A stretch of 64,000 nt of DNA from Ziziphus jujuba (Eukaryota; Streptophyta; Magnoliopsida; Rosales; Rhamnaceae), in assembly GCF_031755915.1 (NCBI RefSeq), contig NC_083379.1, positions 38,510,001 through 38,574,000 of the forward strand, written 5' to 3'. The notes below the pieces were generated by a model. It had not been told where the DNA came from. It worked only from the letters and a program-made list of their open reading frames with translations, and ran no database searches. This document shows positions 12,406 through 24,831 of this stretch, one piece after another. The position numbers and the translations under genes are program-made. The number at the start of each line of letters is the position of its first letter. Position 1 is the first letter of the stretch.

Positions 12406-15400
12406 TTACTCTGAGTATATTCCCGCTTTCTCTGCTTCTCTTACTTTAGGCTTCCTGTTATCAAAGTAAAAATACTATGTTAAACACACAAAATAAATAT
12501 AAAATTAGACGCATCTATAACCCAAAAATACACAAACACACATATACAATACAAATAGTCAAGGAAGAGTAATTCTAAATACTTACAATTATAACATAAA
12601 TGAAACGGTAAGAATTTACAATGAAGTTCATGTATACATTTATTAAAAACTAGAATTAATTTTCTTTTCTTATTGGTTATCTACAACAAATATATCTTCT
12701 AATTTATACTGGGTTGGATTTGAATTGTAATTGATATGGAATTTTTATTAGAAATCCAAGAAACTGTAGACAAAGAAAGAAATAGGGAAAAAACTTACTG
12801 TGGACAACTAACGATTTAGACAATTTAAGGCATAATAAAATACTTAAGCGAGAATTATGCATCAGGAAGAACAAATTCTTAATCTTGAACCATATGGTCA
12901 ACAGAAAGCAACGACTTTAAATTCTATAAAAAGCAGTTCTTTAGTCTCGAATATCTCTCTGCAATATAAAGGATTTAGCAGACCCACCTTACTCCTTTTG
13001 TATCAGACTCTTCCTCAACTTTGTCACCTTCAAAAAAACAAATGAGTAAGACATTGTAAGAAACATATCAATATGGCATACCTCACATCAACTTGACTTT
13101 TAGTAACAATCCACAGATTTGTTCACAACCATGGAAAGAACACATGCTCTCAGAAAGCCATTACCACCTATATATCCTAGTGATACGTGAACAAATCCCA
13201 TGATGTGACAATATCCAAGAACTGGTCCATCCTCCAAAAACGATAAACTCCATGTGAAGAAACTTTCGTTATGCAGTTTTACCTTTCATATCAATCAGGT
13301 TCATTTGCGAGTTTCATTTGGAAGAAGACTAGTAACTTCATGGTTTGCTAATTTTAATAGTGATAGTCTACAGTTTGTTACACCAAGAAAAAATTTTCTT
13401 CTAATTGATTGGTGAGATGCCCTCTCTAATTTAAGTCATAGCTTCAAAGAAAGTGCATCACTTTTTCTCTTCTGATATTGACACTCCACCTGCTACATAT
13501 TCAGCTAAATACATCCAAAAAGTAGAAAGAAGATATAATGCTACTTGTATCAGGTGCAATGCTTCTTAGGTATGGGAAAACACAAGGCTGGGATACACAT
13601 AATATTAGGAGATTGATTAGAAAAGCACCATTTTACTGGTCCTGGTTGACTTACAATACAATAGTTCAACTGGAACAATATGTCCATAAACCAATACAAA
13701 ACTCGAAATCCAATGATATCATACAGAGACCTTAAGACCTTGCTCGCATTTCCATGTCATAACAATTAACCAGTAATACAGAAAAAAGTTTTTCAATAAT
13801 CACAGAAATAATTTGCAACAAGTGAAGTAAATCCAATTTATGAAAACCTGGAAATACTATTGGTGTTACATGGCTTTTACCAGCATAATTGTTGATAATT
13901 AAAATAAAGTTAAAGTTTCAAACATGCTTTACAATTCAAGGATATTCTGATTTCAAGAACCTTTGAAAAAATCCTCACAAGGTGAAAAAGATATGATACC
14001 TTCTGAAGAAGCTGGAAATTGCTGAATAAAACTTTTCAAGTCCGGCCCTGCAGCTTTACCTATAATATGGAGTATATGATAATCAGGAATCATACAAGTA
14101 CAAAAAAACAGATACATCAGTTAGAATCTGACCAATATGAGCGCCTTTGCACTTTGTTCCTTCTTTTGCTTTCCTTTCCTCTTCTTCTTTCTTCAGACCT
14201 TTGTAAATAAAAAGAATGTCCATTAAGGTCTCTTTATAACTTAACAAACTCAAAGTAAATCAAGGGACTTTTGATAACTACAGAACTATTCATTTTTCAA
14301 GACTAAAACATACACTGAGAAAAGATCATGAAATTACCAAATTGGAAAGGTCTCAAGATTATCTTTCAAATCTAAGGTTCCATTCCATCTTTTATCTAAA
14401 GCAGCCAGACCATAATAGCTATAACATTCAAATAAGAAAACTAGTTTACTTGGGCTGATTATGATAGAAAATGGATATAAACATTTAGGCAATCACAATC
14501 TGTTTATAAACTTGTTTACATTCACTAAATCCGGAATGCAGTGTCTCAAATGATATTTAGAACAGAATTGAGGGGCTTAACCAAAAGCGACTAATAATCC
14601 AACATCAACATTAGAAAAAGGACAAATAAATATTAACTTGTACGCACTAAGTTATATTGTTACAAAAGGTCAAGAGAGGTCATAAACCAGAGAATAGAGG
14701 AAGTAACAAAATTACACAGTTAAGTAACAGCAGATATAACACATACGGGCAACATTCTGACGCACAAGTTCTCGCCTTGCTTCCAACGCCATCATTTCCT
14801 ATACAATGAAGGGGATCATAAATATTGTCAAAGAGTTCAAATTGCATACCAATGATGTCTCATTTAATTTATATGATGCTAAAACTTATAAACGATAGGA
14901 AGAGAAACAAAATACAGTTACAGCATATGTTGACACAAAATTTCTAATAGAGTTTTGATAGCTTTCTATTTAGCTGAGGATGGTGAGGGAGTAGGAGTTG
15001 AATGTAGTAACAAGAAAGAGATAACATTTCTTGTTATACCTCTGGTGTTGGAGGTTTTTTGCGCTGTCCATTTAGCCAACATATCCACTCAACTACAACA
15101 ATCAAAGACAAGATCAACTGACTGTATTAAACAAAAGTAAGCACAACAGATTGCCTTACAACTAAAGTATGTGTATTATTTCTCTAAAGTAAGATGCTAA
15201 ATGGCTATGACGACTTTTACAGCTGAAATAGAGACTGATATTACTATTTTGATTGGGAAAAAAATAAAATAAATGAAGAAGAAGAAGAAGAAGAAGAAAA
15301 TAATCTGAAGTAACTCAACAGTTGGGAGCAGAATGAAGCTGAACCAGCACAAAAACAGTTACCTGGAATGGAAGTTGGATCATCTTCTCCCTTGAATATC

Positions 15401-16352
15401 ACCCACCTTTTCTCTTTCACTGAAACATCAAAAAGAACAATATAGGTATACCCATATCGTGTAAATTTGACAAGTCATTTAACAGATGCATAAAACTTTT
15501 AAATGAAGCTTCATATATCTCTTGATATGAGATAAGCAGTCAACTATTAGTTACGTATCCGTCAAGTCTCTTACAAAGCAAAGGAACAGAACTCAAGTAT
15601 TAGAATTAGGGCATACAAAGCGTGAAAGGGAAGAAAAACCCAGCCCACCATTTGAAAGCAATTTTGTCATGCTTATTGAAGTGAAGCAGCTCTATTCAGT
15701 CATATGCTATGAAGCACTTAAAAAGCTAACACGTTGATCTTTTTCTTGTTTGTATATTTCTGCTTTCTCACTTTCGTTGTCAGCCCAAAAACAAAAAATG
15801 CAATACAAGGGCAGCCAACTGGAAAATTAAATGATACAACATAACAGAGTTCAGTAGGCTCGTTCCTCCAGAATTTGGTGCAATGTGCAAAACCCGTGAA
15901 GCTAAACTTAGAATACAGTAACCATAAGCAATATAACCAGTGGAAAATGAAAAACCATAAGCAACTAGATCCCGTAGCGAATGGAATTACAGACAACAAC
16001 ACAGTCCACACATCAACTAATTGAACCAACATTGGACAACACATGGCAATACAATGAAAACCCAATTGGAAAATGTAAAATAAGAAAGATAATAGAGTAT
16101 CATAACACAAAAACAGCAACTTGAAGGAAAACCATTACTTAAAATTACTTACTGATTGAAAATAATCAATTCCCAAATCCTAAAAGATACAAAAAGAGTA
16201 GTAGGAAAAGAAGAGAACGAAAGGACAGAAACCCACTTACGGATGCCATCAACAGCTTCTTCTCTGGTGAAGTAGCGGTTCCCAGCTTTGTCCACTCCCG
16301 CCAGAGTCCGATCGCGGAAGAACCCAGCAAGCCTGGAAAGCAGCTTCGACAT
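12406..16352 (-). CDS. NDUFAF2: NDUFAF2-like (mimitin / 17.2-kDa subunit-like) complex I assembly factor
   Basis: Eight GT-AG exons on the minus strand: 16241-16352, 15363-15419, 15040-15092, 14747-14798, 14133-14198, 14000-14059, 12988-13027 and 12406-12454. They join in frame to 489 nt, 162 residues plus stop. The start MSKLLSRLAGFF is followed by the family hallmarks: AGVDKAGNRYFTREE (residues about 18-32), KEKRWVIFKGEDDPTSIP, then VEWICWLNGQRKKPPTPE. Next come a basic/acidic helix (MMALEARRELVRQNVA, KKEEEERKAKEG) and a variable Lys/Glu-rich tail ending IYSE. NDUFAF2 proteins resemble complex I subunit NDUFA12 and act in assembly of NADH dehydrogenase in mitochondria. A structural B17.2 subunit is the alternative, but the TPEE-like motif and charged tail favour the assembly factor. 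Every exon is too short to stand out as an ORF; I identified it by homology pattern and splice logic. Confidence 0.85.
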
Positions 16353-18102
16353 CTCTTCCCCCCAATCCCCTCCAAATTCAAATGGGATTCGCTAACATCG
16401 TCGTCTTCATCTAATAACAGCAATCAAATGCTTAAAAAATGAAGAGGGTGCGCAATTTTTTTTTTTTTTTTAAAGTTGCGTTCTTGGGATTTGACGTCTC
16501 TATATTCTTGTAACTTCTACGACGCTGTCTTTTGCGCTTAGCAAATGTATAATAATATGGGAAAACTCCGATTTTGCGTTTGTCTGTGTCCACCACCTGA
16601 AATGGGTCAGTGATCCGGTTTGGGTTCAATCACAATCGCAACTTGACCCGCACTCTTTGAAGATAAAAAACAAAAATGATATAAATAATGAAAGATTTAG
16701 TATCCATTTCGCATAGTTTATCAAATTAGAGCTTTTGGCAAAATTAAAATTTTTAGTTTTTCATGATAAATTTGTTTTAAAAAAATTATTAAAAAGCTAA
16801 TCTATGTTTTATTGTACATAAAAAGCTAATTTTATTAAATTGCATTAAATATATTTGAGATTTTCCACGTAAGTTGATTTTATTGAAAAGCTAATTTTAT
16901 TATATTGCATTAAATATATTTTAGATTTTCCATATAAATTAAAAAAAAATTGAAAAAAATTCAAATTTAATTTTTTTAAAAACAGTTTAAAGTTTTTTTT
17001 ATTAATAAGTATTTATTTGCTGTCAAAGAGCTTTTGATCATAAGAAAATAACTTTACTAACCGGATACTTATTTGACGAAGAAATAAATTTAATGATTAA
17101 GCATTCATATTTAATTCATCTTTATGTTTACAAGTGTTTGGATCACTGGGATAAAACATTTGAATAATTTATAAAAATAGGTGTTCTAACACCCTCCCAA
17201 AAAAAAAAGTGTCTCCCAAGGGCAAGCAAAACCATATAAGATTTTTGAGCAAGTTAATTCTCCTAATTTATTGCTTTTTTATTTTTTTTAATTTGCTTGA
17301 GTATTTTCTTTCTTTTCTCTTTTTAATCAATTTCGTGCAACGTTTTATTCAATTTTTAACTTTTTTTTTTATCAAAAGAAAAATAAAAGACACTCACTTT
17401 CTATATAAGTTGTAGACCATGATTCTTTATTTGGTTTATCAATTTTAAAAAAGTGATTTTTGAAATCAACAAAATAATCAAAATACGGCTTGCTCTTTCT
17501 TTCCTTTTTTTTTTTTTTTTTTTTTATAAATATTTTCGGCATTGAATAAAATTTTATTTATTTATTATTATTATTTTCCACTGTATGACATCACTACATC
17601 CGACAGTGCATTGAACAGGACGATGAGTAGTCCAACCAGACACATTTCCTCCACTTCAATGGAACGACAATTGAAGCACTTCAAGCTCCTTCCTTACACT
17701 ATCAACTTCATGGAAACCAAACAAAGCCTTATATAGACAAGAAAGACAGCAATTGGATTTTTGAGCTTCGGAACTACTTCTCCATGATCAACTTCACTCC
17801 ACTCCTGGTAAGCCCAATCGAAATTTGTTTCACAAATTAAACCTGAAAATACTTCTTCGAATGCCCCCAAAGTTCAGTCGTTTTCTCAAGTTCAAACCAA
17901 GCAAGTAAATAACAGAGTGGTTTCTCAGAGATCCATATTAACAAGAAAGAAATTTTCCAATATGGTAGTTTAATCAAATTTCAATTGCCCGTTAGACAAA
18001 AAAAGGGTTTTGCAGGGATCAGAAAACGCCTCCAACTTGGACCCTTTTACTCAAATCTTTGCGAAACCCCAAAACACAAACTATACTTCTAAATCAAAAT
18101 CA
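16353..18102. other. Divergent spacer between NDUFAF2-like and ATP synthase gamma genes
   Basis: About 1.75 kb holding both promoters. It is strongly AT-rich from 16660 to 17560 with poly-T tracts and a partial tandem duplication (separate entry). A TATA-like TTATATAGA is at 17729-17737 on the plus strand, about 370 bases before the gamma-subunit start; its use is unproven. No gene seen. Confidence 0.5.
16821..16939. repeat. Imperfect tandem duplication, unit about 60 bp
   Basis: Copies at 16821-16885 and 16886-16939 both begin aaaagctaattttatta and share a following gcattaaatatattt and gattttcca. They diverge at several positions. Confidence 0.7.
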
Positions 18103-19224
18103 ATGGCTTCTTCTACTGGGTTCTGGTGGCTGTCTGCAAAACCTTCAATTTCCAACACATTTCTACAAAACCCAAACCCATTTTTGTCCCCTGTTCCATG
18201 CCCAAGTGGTCGTTCTCAATCTTCATCAACTGCAGCAATCAAGTGTGGGCTTCGCGAACTCCGAGAGCGAATCGATTCCATAAAGAATACACAGAAAATC
18301 ACCGAAGCTATGAAGCTTGTGTCGGCTGCTAAGGTCCGCAGAGCTCAAGAAGCAGTCATCAATAGCCGACCCTTTTCGGAGACTCTCATCGAGGTCCTGT
18401 ACAGCATCAATGAGCAGCTCCAATCCGAAGCCATAGATGTACCTTTGACCAGTGTTAGACCCGTTAAGAAAGTTGCCCTCGTCATCATCACCAGCGATCG
18501 AGGTCTCTGTGGAGGTTTCAACAATGCAATTATCAAAAAGGCCGAGACCCGGATCGCCGAACTGAAGAATCTTGGTCTAGATTACGCAGTAATCAGTGTT
18601 GGCAAGAGGGGCAATTCTTACTTCATGCGCAGGCCTAATGTTCCAGTCGAAAATTTCATCGAGGGAGGGACTTTTCCAACGGCAAAAGATGCTCAGATGA
18701 TCGCTGATCAAGTTTTTTCTCTCTTTGTGAGCGAAGAGGTTGACAAAGTTGAGCTTTTGTACACCAAGTTTGTTTCTTTGATCAAGTCCGATCCTGTTAT
18801 TCATACATTGCTTCCATTGTCACCGAAAGGAGAAGTTGTTGATGTGAATGGGAATTGTGTAGATGCAATGGAGGATGAGTTCTTTAGGCTGACAACTAAG
18901 GAAGGGAAATTGACCGTGGAGAGGGAGAGTTTGAGCACAAAAAGAAAAGAATTCTCACCGCTTTTGCAATTCGAGCAAGACCCGTTTCAGATTCTCGATG
19001 CTATGATGCCTCTTTATATGAACAGTCAGATATTGAGGGCATTGCAGGAATCAACAGCAAGTGAACTTGCAGCGAGAATGAATGCTATGAGTAATGCCAC
19101 AGACAATGCCGTGGAGTTGAAGAAGACTCTTTCGAATGTGTATAACCGCGAAAGGCAGGCGAAAATTACGGGAGAGATTTTGGAGATTGTTGCTGGAGCT
19201 GAGGCACTAATAGAGTTTGACTAG
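18103..19224 (+). CDS. ATPC: ATP synthase gamma subunit, chloroplastic (AtpC), intronless, with an altered redox switch
   Basis: The gene encodes 373 residues, the length of Arabidopsis ATPC1. The start is the first ATG in frame (18103); upstream codons in this frame have no ATG. Residues 1 to about 48 are a Ser/Pro-rich transit peptide, with the mature protein beginning near CGLRELRERIDSIKNTQKI. The gamma subunit is the rotating shaft of thylakoid CF1Fo. Visible motifs are KITEAMKLVSAAKVRRAQ (N-terminal coiled coil), TSDRGLCGGFN (residues about 130-140), the chloroplast-specific insert (about 235-275) and the C-terminal helix ALQESTASELAARM to GEILEIVAGAEAL. In the insert the usual GEICDINGxCVDAAEDE reads GEVVDVNGNCVDAMEDE: the first regulatory Cys is Val246, while Cys252 and EDE remain. 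The thioredoxin-controlled disulfide should therefore not form. The frame is intact and coding-like, so it looks functional. It could be an ATPC2-type paralogue. Confidence 0.95.
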   Translation: MASSTGFWWLSAKPSISNTFLQNPNPFLSPVPCPSGRSQSSSTAAIKCGLRELRERIDSIKNTQKITEAMKLVSAAKVRRAQEAVINSRPFSETLIEVLYSINEQLQSEAIDVPLTSVRPVKKVALVIITSDRGLCGGFNNAIIKKAETRIAELKNLGLDYAVISVGKRGNSYFMRRPNVPVENFIEGGTFPTAKDAQMIADQVFSLFVSEEVDKVELLYTKFVSLIKSDPVIHTLLPLSPKGEVVDVNGNCVDAMEDEFFRLTTKEGKLTVERESLSTKRKEFSPLLQFEQDPFQILDAMMPLYMNSQILRALQESTASELAARMNAMSNATDNAVELKKTLSNVYNRERQAKITGEILEIVAGAEALIEFD

Positions 19225-21801
19225 TTTGTTTATCTTCTTTTCTCTTGTACTTCATTCTTTCTTTACCATATTGATTTTGGTGAAAAATTTTGGGACTTAA
19301 CTCGACGGGTCAATATTGCTAAAGACAACAGATTCATCAATGAAGAAGGAAAGTTTCTAATTGTAACTTTGTGATGGGACGGAATTAGTTAATTCCCATC
19401 TTGGAAACGAGTAGACCTTTCAAATTTTGTTCTCTAGCATTGTGGTTCTTTCTTTCTTCCTCTTGACTTTTTTCCCCTTCATTTTCTTACCAAATGACTG
19501 TTTGTACATTGCTTCTAAGCATCATGAATTTGTTAATGAATTTATGCCTATTCTATCCACATACCTTAATTCTTAATGAAAGATAATTCTTACTTGAGTC
19601 CGTGATTTGAAGTTTTAGAGTTGAGGTGGTTTGGTTCATTGGTAGCTTTACAGTGGACCAGCAATTTCTATCTATATTTATGCCAGAACTGGTTCGTTTG
19701 GAAGACTCATGCATAGATCTTTAACCCCTTAGTAAAAAGATTTATCAGAAATCTTAACCAAAGACAAAAACTATTACCAGATTTTTCAGTATTTCAGTAG
19801 TCAATAGACACTAAGCAACATGGTGTTGCACTTATCTGTAAATCTGAAAGTACTATCAATCAGCATTTGCAAAATCATCTCTTGTATTAATACATGCAGG
19901 TTCATCTATTGAATGCTATTATTATCTCTTTTTCTTGTCTGTTAAGTTATCTTGGAAAGATAGTCAACATGCTATTAAAATTTGTCGGCAGATATTGGTG
20001 CAATGTGGATTTAATAATTGATGATGGTATCCTTGACGAAAAAGAAAAAATGCCATCACTGTTCAGGGACTTGAATAAATCTCTGTATTCTACCATAGAA
20101 AATGCTATTCAGTCCAAAATCTTGAATTAAGCTATAGAGATCCTAATTTATGGAAGGATCTGTAAAACAATTTTAGATGACAATGAGTATGACCATTTGG
20201 GTTCGATCATACCCTCAAAACTTGATACAACTATAATTATAAAAAAAAACTTGATAAAACTATAATTATCAAAAAGACTTGTTACAAGTATTCTGAATTC
20301 TGACGTGCAAAATTAATGTGGGTCTCTATCATAAAACTCTAACTCCATTACTTCCATAGGGAGCTGTTGAAAATGTATCCTCATTATTTTCACATTTCGA
20401 ACTAATACACATACTTCACAATAAAACAAAATAAAGATGCCAATAACATCACCATCATATTGAAAACAAAGTCATGCAAACTTAAAGTTGTTCATCGTCA
20501 TCTCATATCTTTTCTCTTATGTTTTTTTTTCTTTCTTTTTTGATAAGATAATCATGATATTTTATCTTGGGAGACAGCTAATACATATTTTCTTCATTTT
20601 CAGAATTTACGACTGAAAAAGCCAAAGTCTAAAAGGGGTTTCTTCAAATTCACCATGAACGGATGAAGAACATGTCCATTGGCCAAAGCACGAGCCAAGC
20701 ACAAGCTTAAACATTCCAGTTTTTGAGTGTCGGCTAAACAGTAATTTAGAGGACCCCACAAACTACTTATACAGCAAGTTCTTACGGCTAAGAATTTAAA
20801 GCTTAGGTTATATGAATCTGGCCCATCTAATCAACAAAATAATAATAATAATATTGATAAGCTTATACAGAAAAAAAAAAAAAAATGATTGGTTAAGATT
20901 CCGTTTCTTGTTTCCTAAACAATCCCAGAGGTGAATTCATGGAAAAAAACATTTTTGAGAACGTCATTCGTTGGTTTACGTTGCTAATCAATTGGCTCTA
21001 ATTCATTTATTTAATTTATTTATTTTGTCTTTGACAGTGCCAACTTGGTATCCAAATACGTTGTATGACGGCTCCTCGGTTTCCGCATGTGGGCCGAAAT
21101 GATGAAACAACTAAAGGATCTTCCAAGAAAAATTTCACCACTAGTGAACAATTTTGTCTCGCCCTTTGCATTTTTTTATGGATGATTAATGAATTTTTGT
21201 CATCGCTGAAAAATCTGGAATACTGAGGGGGAAAAAAAAAAAAAAAAAAAACCAAAAAAAAAAATTTGTTCGCTTAGAGTATCAAATTTCTTCTTTGCAT
21301 CTTTGACTGCCTTTATTTATTTTATTTTCTTTTTCTTTGCAGAATATACTTTTTTTAAAGGATACTTTTACCGGTTTGTTGTACAATTTGTCTATTTGGT
21401 GGTACAGTAATGGAATCTTATTCCATTGATTTGCATTTTATCTTTTTCTTCCTTTTTTTTTCTTGCTTTTTTATTTTTTTTATTTGTATAGATATATAAC
21501 GTTTAAACTTTTATTTTTTACATGTAAAGTTAGATACTTTCTATGTTCTTGGCCGTAAACAAATTGTGCTCTAATCGTCAATGCAGCAGGCTGAACAATT
21601 TTTTTATTTTTATTTTTTATGATTAAATGGTAATTTTAAATGCACATCTTTAATAGAATAGAAACTAAGAAAATATTGTCCTTCCCCAACACAGAAAATT
21701 TACAATTCCAAATGAACATCTTTTTGTGATAGTGCGTTTCAATTTATAGACAATAATAGCTCACAACAATATTTTTTTTATTTTTTTTTATTTTTTCTTT
21801 T

Positions 21802-21914
21802 CATAAAACGATATGAGATTTACATTCTTAATCTCAACCAGCAATGTTGTCATTATGCAATAAAACGACATGAGATTTACATTTTTAATCTCAACCAGCA
21901 ATGTTGTCATTATG
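21802..21914. repeat. Tandem duplication, 57-bp unit, two copies
   Basis: Copies at 21802-21857 and 21858-21914 share gagatttacatt and ctcaaccagcaatgttgtc with about three differences. It lies just upstream of a fold-back element. Confidence 0.85.
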
Positions 21915-21973
21915 CAAAAAAGAAAAAATAAATAAATAAATAAAAGAAAAAAACATATATGTGTATATGGAAA

Positions 21974-22123
21974 TTCTATGGTAAGGACGGTCCGCATGAG
22001 GACCGCAATATCAGTGACGGTTTTTTATAGTATTAACGACGATTTTTTAGAAAATTGTTATCAATACTATGAAAAACTATCACCAATATTGTGGTCCGCA
22101 TGAGAATCGTCCTCACCATAGAC
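21974..22123. mobile_element. Fold-back MITE, about 150 bp with arms of about 70 bp
   Basis: The left end reads ttctatggtaaggacggtcc and the right end is its imperfect inverse, ending gtcctcaccatagac. The arms stay complementary (roughly 80 percent by eye) to near the centre, around 22050. There is no coding capacity. The superfamily is unassigned because I could not define a clear target-site duplication. Confidence 0.75.
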
Positions 22124-22940
22124 GGACTGTATGTGTATATATATATATATATATTTTTAAAATCAATTAAGATGTTTAATATAAAAACTAATATGAGATT
22201 TTTTTTTTTTTAATTTTTGAAAGACAGATTTTCATATCGTTTTTCCTCTTATTCCTACTCCTTTATGATTCAACCAATAGTTGCATTTTTTTTTTCTTGT
22301 TTAGAAATCGAAAACCAAGATAAATCGAACACTGCGGTGAGATGTGAAAACACTCCGTCCCATTCCAACTATATGTGGAATGGTTTTGTGCCATATGTAT
22401 TTAGATTATTTGAGAGATATGATCCAAGCTGTGAAAAAATGATTTGAATTGCATAGGAATAGAAGATGAGTTTTTTCATGCATAAAAACTATTGATAAGG
22501 AAAAAAAAACATTATAATCACTCAGTTGTTCAAATCCTATAAGGCTTTTTATGTTCATTATGCCACTTCGCAAGCAGAGATAATAAATATATATCAAAAT
22601 ATGAATAATATACGAGAATAAATTCTTTTTTTTTCCCCTCACTTTCTACTTTTTTTTATTGTTTTTTCTTTTCTTTCTTTTGTTGTGACAAGGGTTATGA
22701 TTCTTCAATTTTAATATAAAATTTAAAATTATATTTATTAATTAATATGGTTTAAATAAAGTTTTAAGCTTCAGTATATCACTAAAATTTATATTTGAAC
22801 ACTTTTGCATTTTAAATCATAATTTTTCATATTATCTAATTAAAATTTACATGGATTTTAGTTTAATAAGATAAAAAATCTTCTTTAAAATTGATCTTAT
22901 ATATATATATATATTATATCTATATTCACTAATACTGCTA

Positions 22941-22979
22941 ATACTACGGTTCTCATACGGACCGTACTCACCATAGAAT
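22941..22979. mobile_element. Truncated relative of the fold-back MITE
   Basis: Contains cggttctcatacggaccg and actcaccatagaa, matching the right arm of the element at 21974-22123. The other arm is not evident. Confidence 0.55.
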
Positions 22980-24017
22980 AATTTTCATATATATATATAT
23001 ATATATATATATGTTTATATCTCCACCTACTTGCGCACTATTACTAATTTTCTAGATTTGAAGAATTTTTCAAATCTTTTAATATAAAGTAAATTACTAA
23101 TTGCAAATATAATGGCTGCGCAAGATATGGAAGAAAAAAGAGAAGCAAATCTAGTAAGGAACTGCAAAACGGCAGAGAGAAACTGAATTATTTATTACAG
23201 ATAATGTTTTCTTGTTCTTTTTACCAAACCACCCAAGCAGTCACACTTGTTTGTTGGTGATTATAAAATCAGATGCTCACAATTCAAATTTCAAAAGTAA
23301 CTCATAAGGAGGTGTGAAATATCCCATACACAATCATATGAATTTCATATTATTTCCACCATAGCTTTCCTGCTCTGTAGCTTTGCTGTTCATTTTCATC
23401 ATCTTTTTAGTTTCTTTTGTTTTCCTCTGAAGAAATTTTTATTTTTTATTTTTTTTATTTTTCTTTCGTTAGATTCTTCTGAACTAGAAGTAAAAGAAGA
23501 GGAGAAGAAAATCATACCCGTATCATCTACGGAAGATTCTTTTGGTGGAATAAGTATTTTATAAAGTTAGTAAAAAAAAAAAAAAAAAAAGTTTTCATTG
23601 CTCTTATTTACCTTTCTTTGTCAAGGTCAGACTTCTTGGGACCAAAAGTAAAATGCATGGAGACCCATCAATTTGAAGATTTCTAGGGACAAAAGGCAGG
23701 AATGTCTTATAGCAGCTCTATTTCCATGCCAATGGTTCCTTTGGGCGTTTGGCTTCTCCATAAATTCTACGTCACTTAAAGCATCCTTTTCCTAACATAT
23801 TCAGGTAAAAAGTCCTAAAGAATTTCAGTATTTATAAGAAACTGGGATCCTTTATGAACTCCATCAGCTTATCTATGCTTCTTGAATCTTGCAATACAAA
23901 AAAGAAAGCAACTTGTTAACTGTCTTTTCTTTAACAAGATTTCCTTACCCATGTTGTAGATACCCTTTTGGAATCTGGGAAAGTTGTAGCTTTTGAAGGT
24001 TCTCAATCCTAGGGAAG

Positions 24018-24204
24018 GTACATAATTCTTTTTATTTTTATTTTTTTGGGTGTTTGGTTTTTGTAGTCTGATTGATTTATTCTTTCTGTGGTTGCAAAAC
24101 CACCTGATTGATTTATTGTTTCTATGGTTTCTTTGGATAGGACTATCCTACTTGTAAATGAGACCTTTTTTCTGAAATGTTTTTATCATTTTTTGTTTAT
24201 GTAG
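24018..24204 (+). other. Probable 5' UTR intron of the S40 gene
   Basis: Donor aag|gtacataa at 24017-24018, a T-rich tract, and acceptor tatgtag|gaatc ending at 24204, nine bases before the ATG. This is inferred from splice signals only. Confidence 0.4.
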
Positions 24205-24213
24205 GAATCAGAT

Positions 24214-24831
24214 ATGGAACATTCATATGGTTTTTACAGGCAGAGCAGTGGGCTTTGGAGGTCTTTGAGAGATGGAGACTTTGAGGAAGAAGACGTTTGG
24301 GCTGTTCTCAAAGACAGAACAGATCCTAGTATCAAAATTGGTAGATCCAAAGAATCCTCTGTGTCTGTTCCAACACATGTCCCGACTGCTGAAAGAATGA
24401 TCCCAAGAGCTGACAAAGGAAGTTGTGCTGGTAGTAGTAGTGGCGGTGGTGGTGGAAATTCCACTCATGAATCAAGAATTTTTCAGCAATCAGCACCAGT
24501 GAACATTCCTGACTGGTCAAATATTTACAGAAAGAAGCCAAATAAGGCCTCCAAGAATGGTTCATTGCAAAATGATGATGAAGATTATGGTGGGTTTGTG
24601 AATGATCGTAGAGAGAGTGATGATGAAGATGATTGTTATTACGATGATGATGATGATGATGGGTATGATGAGAAAGTGCCACCACATGAATTCATTGCCA
24701 GGAGGCTTGCTAGGAGTCAGATTTCTTCCTTTTCTGTTTTTGAAGGTGTTGGTAGGACACTGAAAGGAAGGGACCTTAGCAAAGTGAGGAATGCTGTTTT
24801 AACAAAAACTGGATTCCTTGAATCGCTATGA
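24214..24831 (+). CDS. Senescence regulator S40 family (DUF584) protein
   Basis: A single-exon reading frame of 205 residues. The N-terminus [20 protein letters not shown] followed by [13 protein letters not shown] is the S40 N-terminal signature. The C-terminal block from about residue 155, [32 protein letters not shown] and [15 protein letters not shown], is the other conserved block. Between them lies a low-complexity region with a Ser/Gly run (residues about 72-80) and an acidic Asp/Glu/Tyr run (about 135-153). S40 proteins are plant-specific, often nuclear, and several are induced during leaf senescence, by darkness or by pathogens; their biochemical role is not established. The ATG at 24214 begins the conserved motif. 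A likely 5' UTR intron ends nine bases upstream. Confidence 0.92.
   Translation: MEHSYGFYRQSSGLWRSLRDGDFEEEDVWAVLKDRTDPSIKIGRSKESSVSVPTHVPTAERMIPRADKGSCAGSSSGGGGGNSTHESRIFQQSAPVNIPDWSNIYRKKPNKASKNGSLQNDDEDYGGFVNDRRESDDEDDCYYDDDDDDGYDEKVPPHEFIARRLARSQISSFSVFEGVGRTLKGRDLSKVRNAVLTKTGFLESL

Larger units (their letters stand above)
19225..24017. other. Spacer between ATP synthase gamma and S40 genes
   Basis: About 4.8 kb, AT-rich with many homopolymer runs. It contains a 57-bp duplication and two members of a fold-back element family (separate entries). The end from about 23800 is probably the S40 promoter and leader: a TATA-like tatttataag lies near 23829. The ORF at 19894-20130 has no recognisable domain. 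Confidence 0.55.

Noticed and set aside
19894..20130. Plus-strand ORF of 78 codons after the ATP synthase gamma gene
   Set aside because: No family resemblance, no promoter or splice context.
24332..24685. His-rich minus-strand ORF (histidine runs)
   Set aside because: A shadow of the Asp codons (GAT) in the S40 gene.
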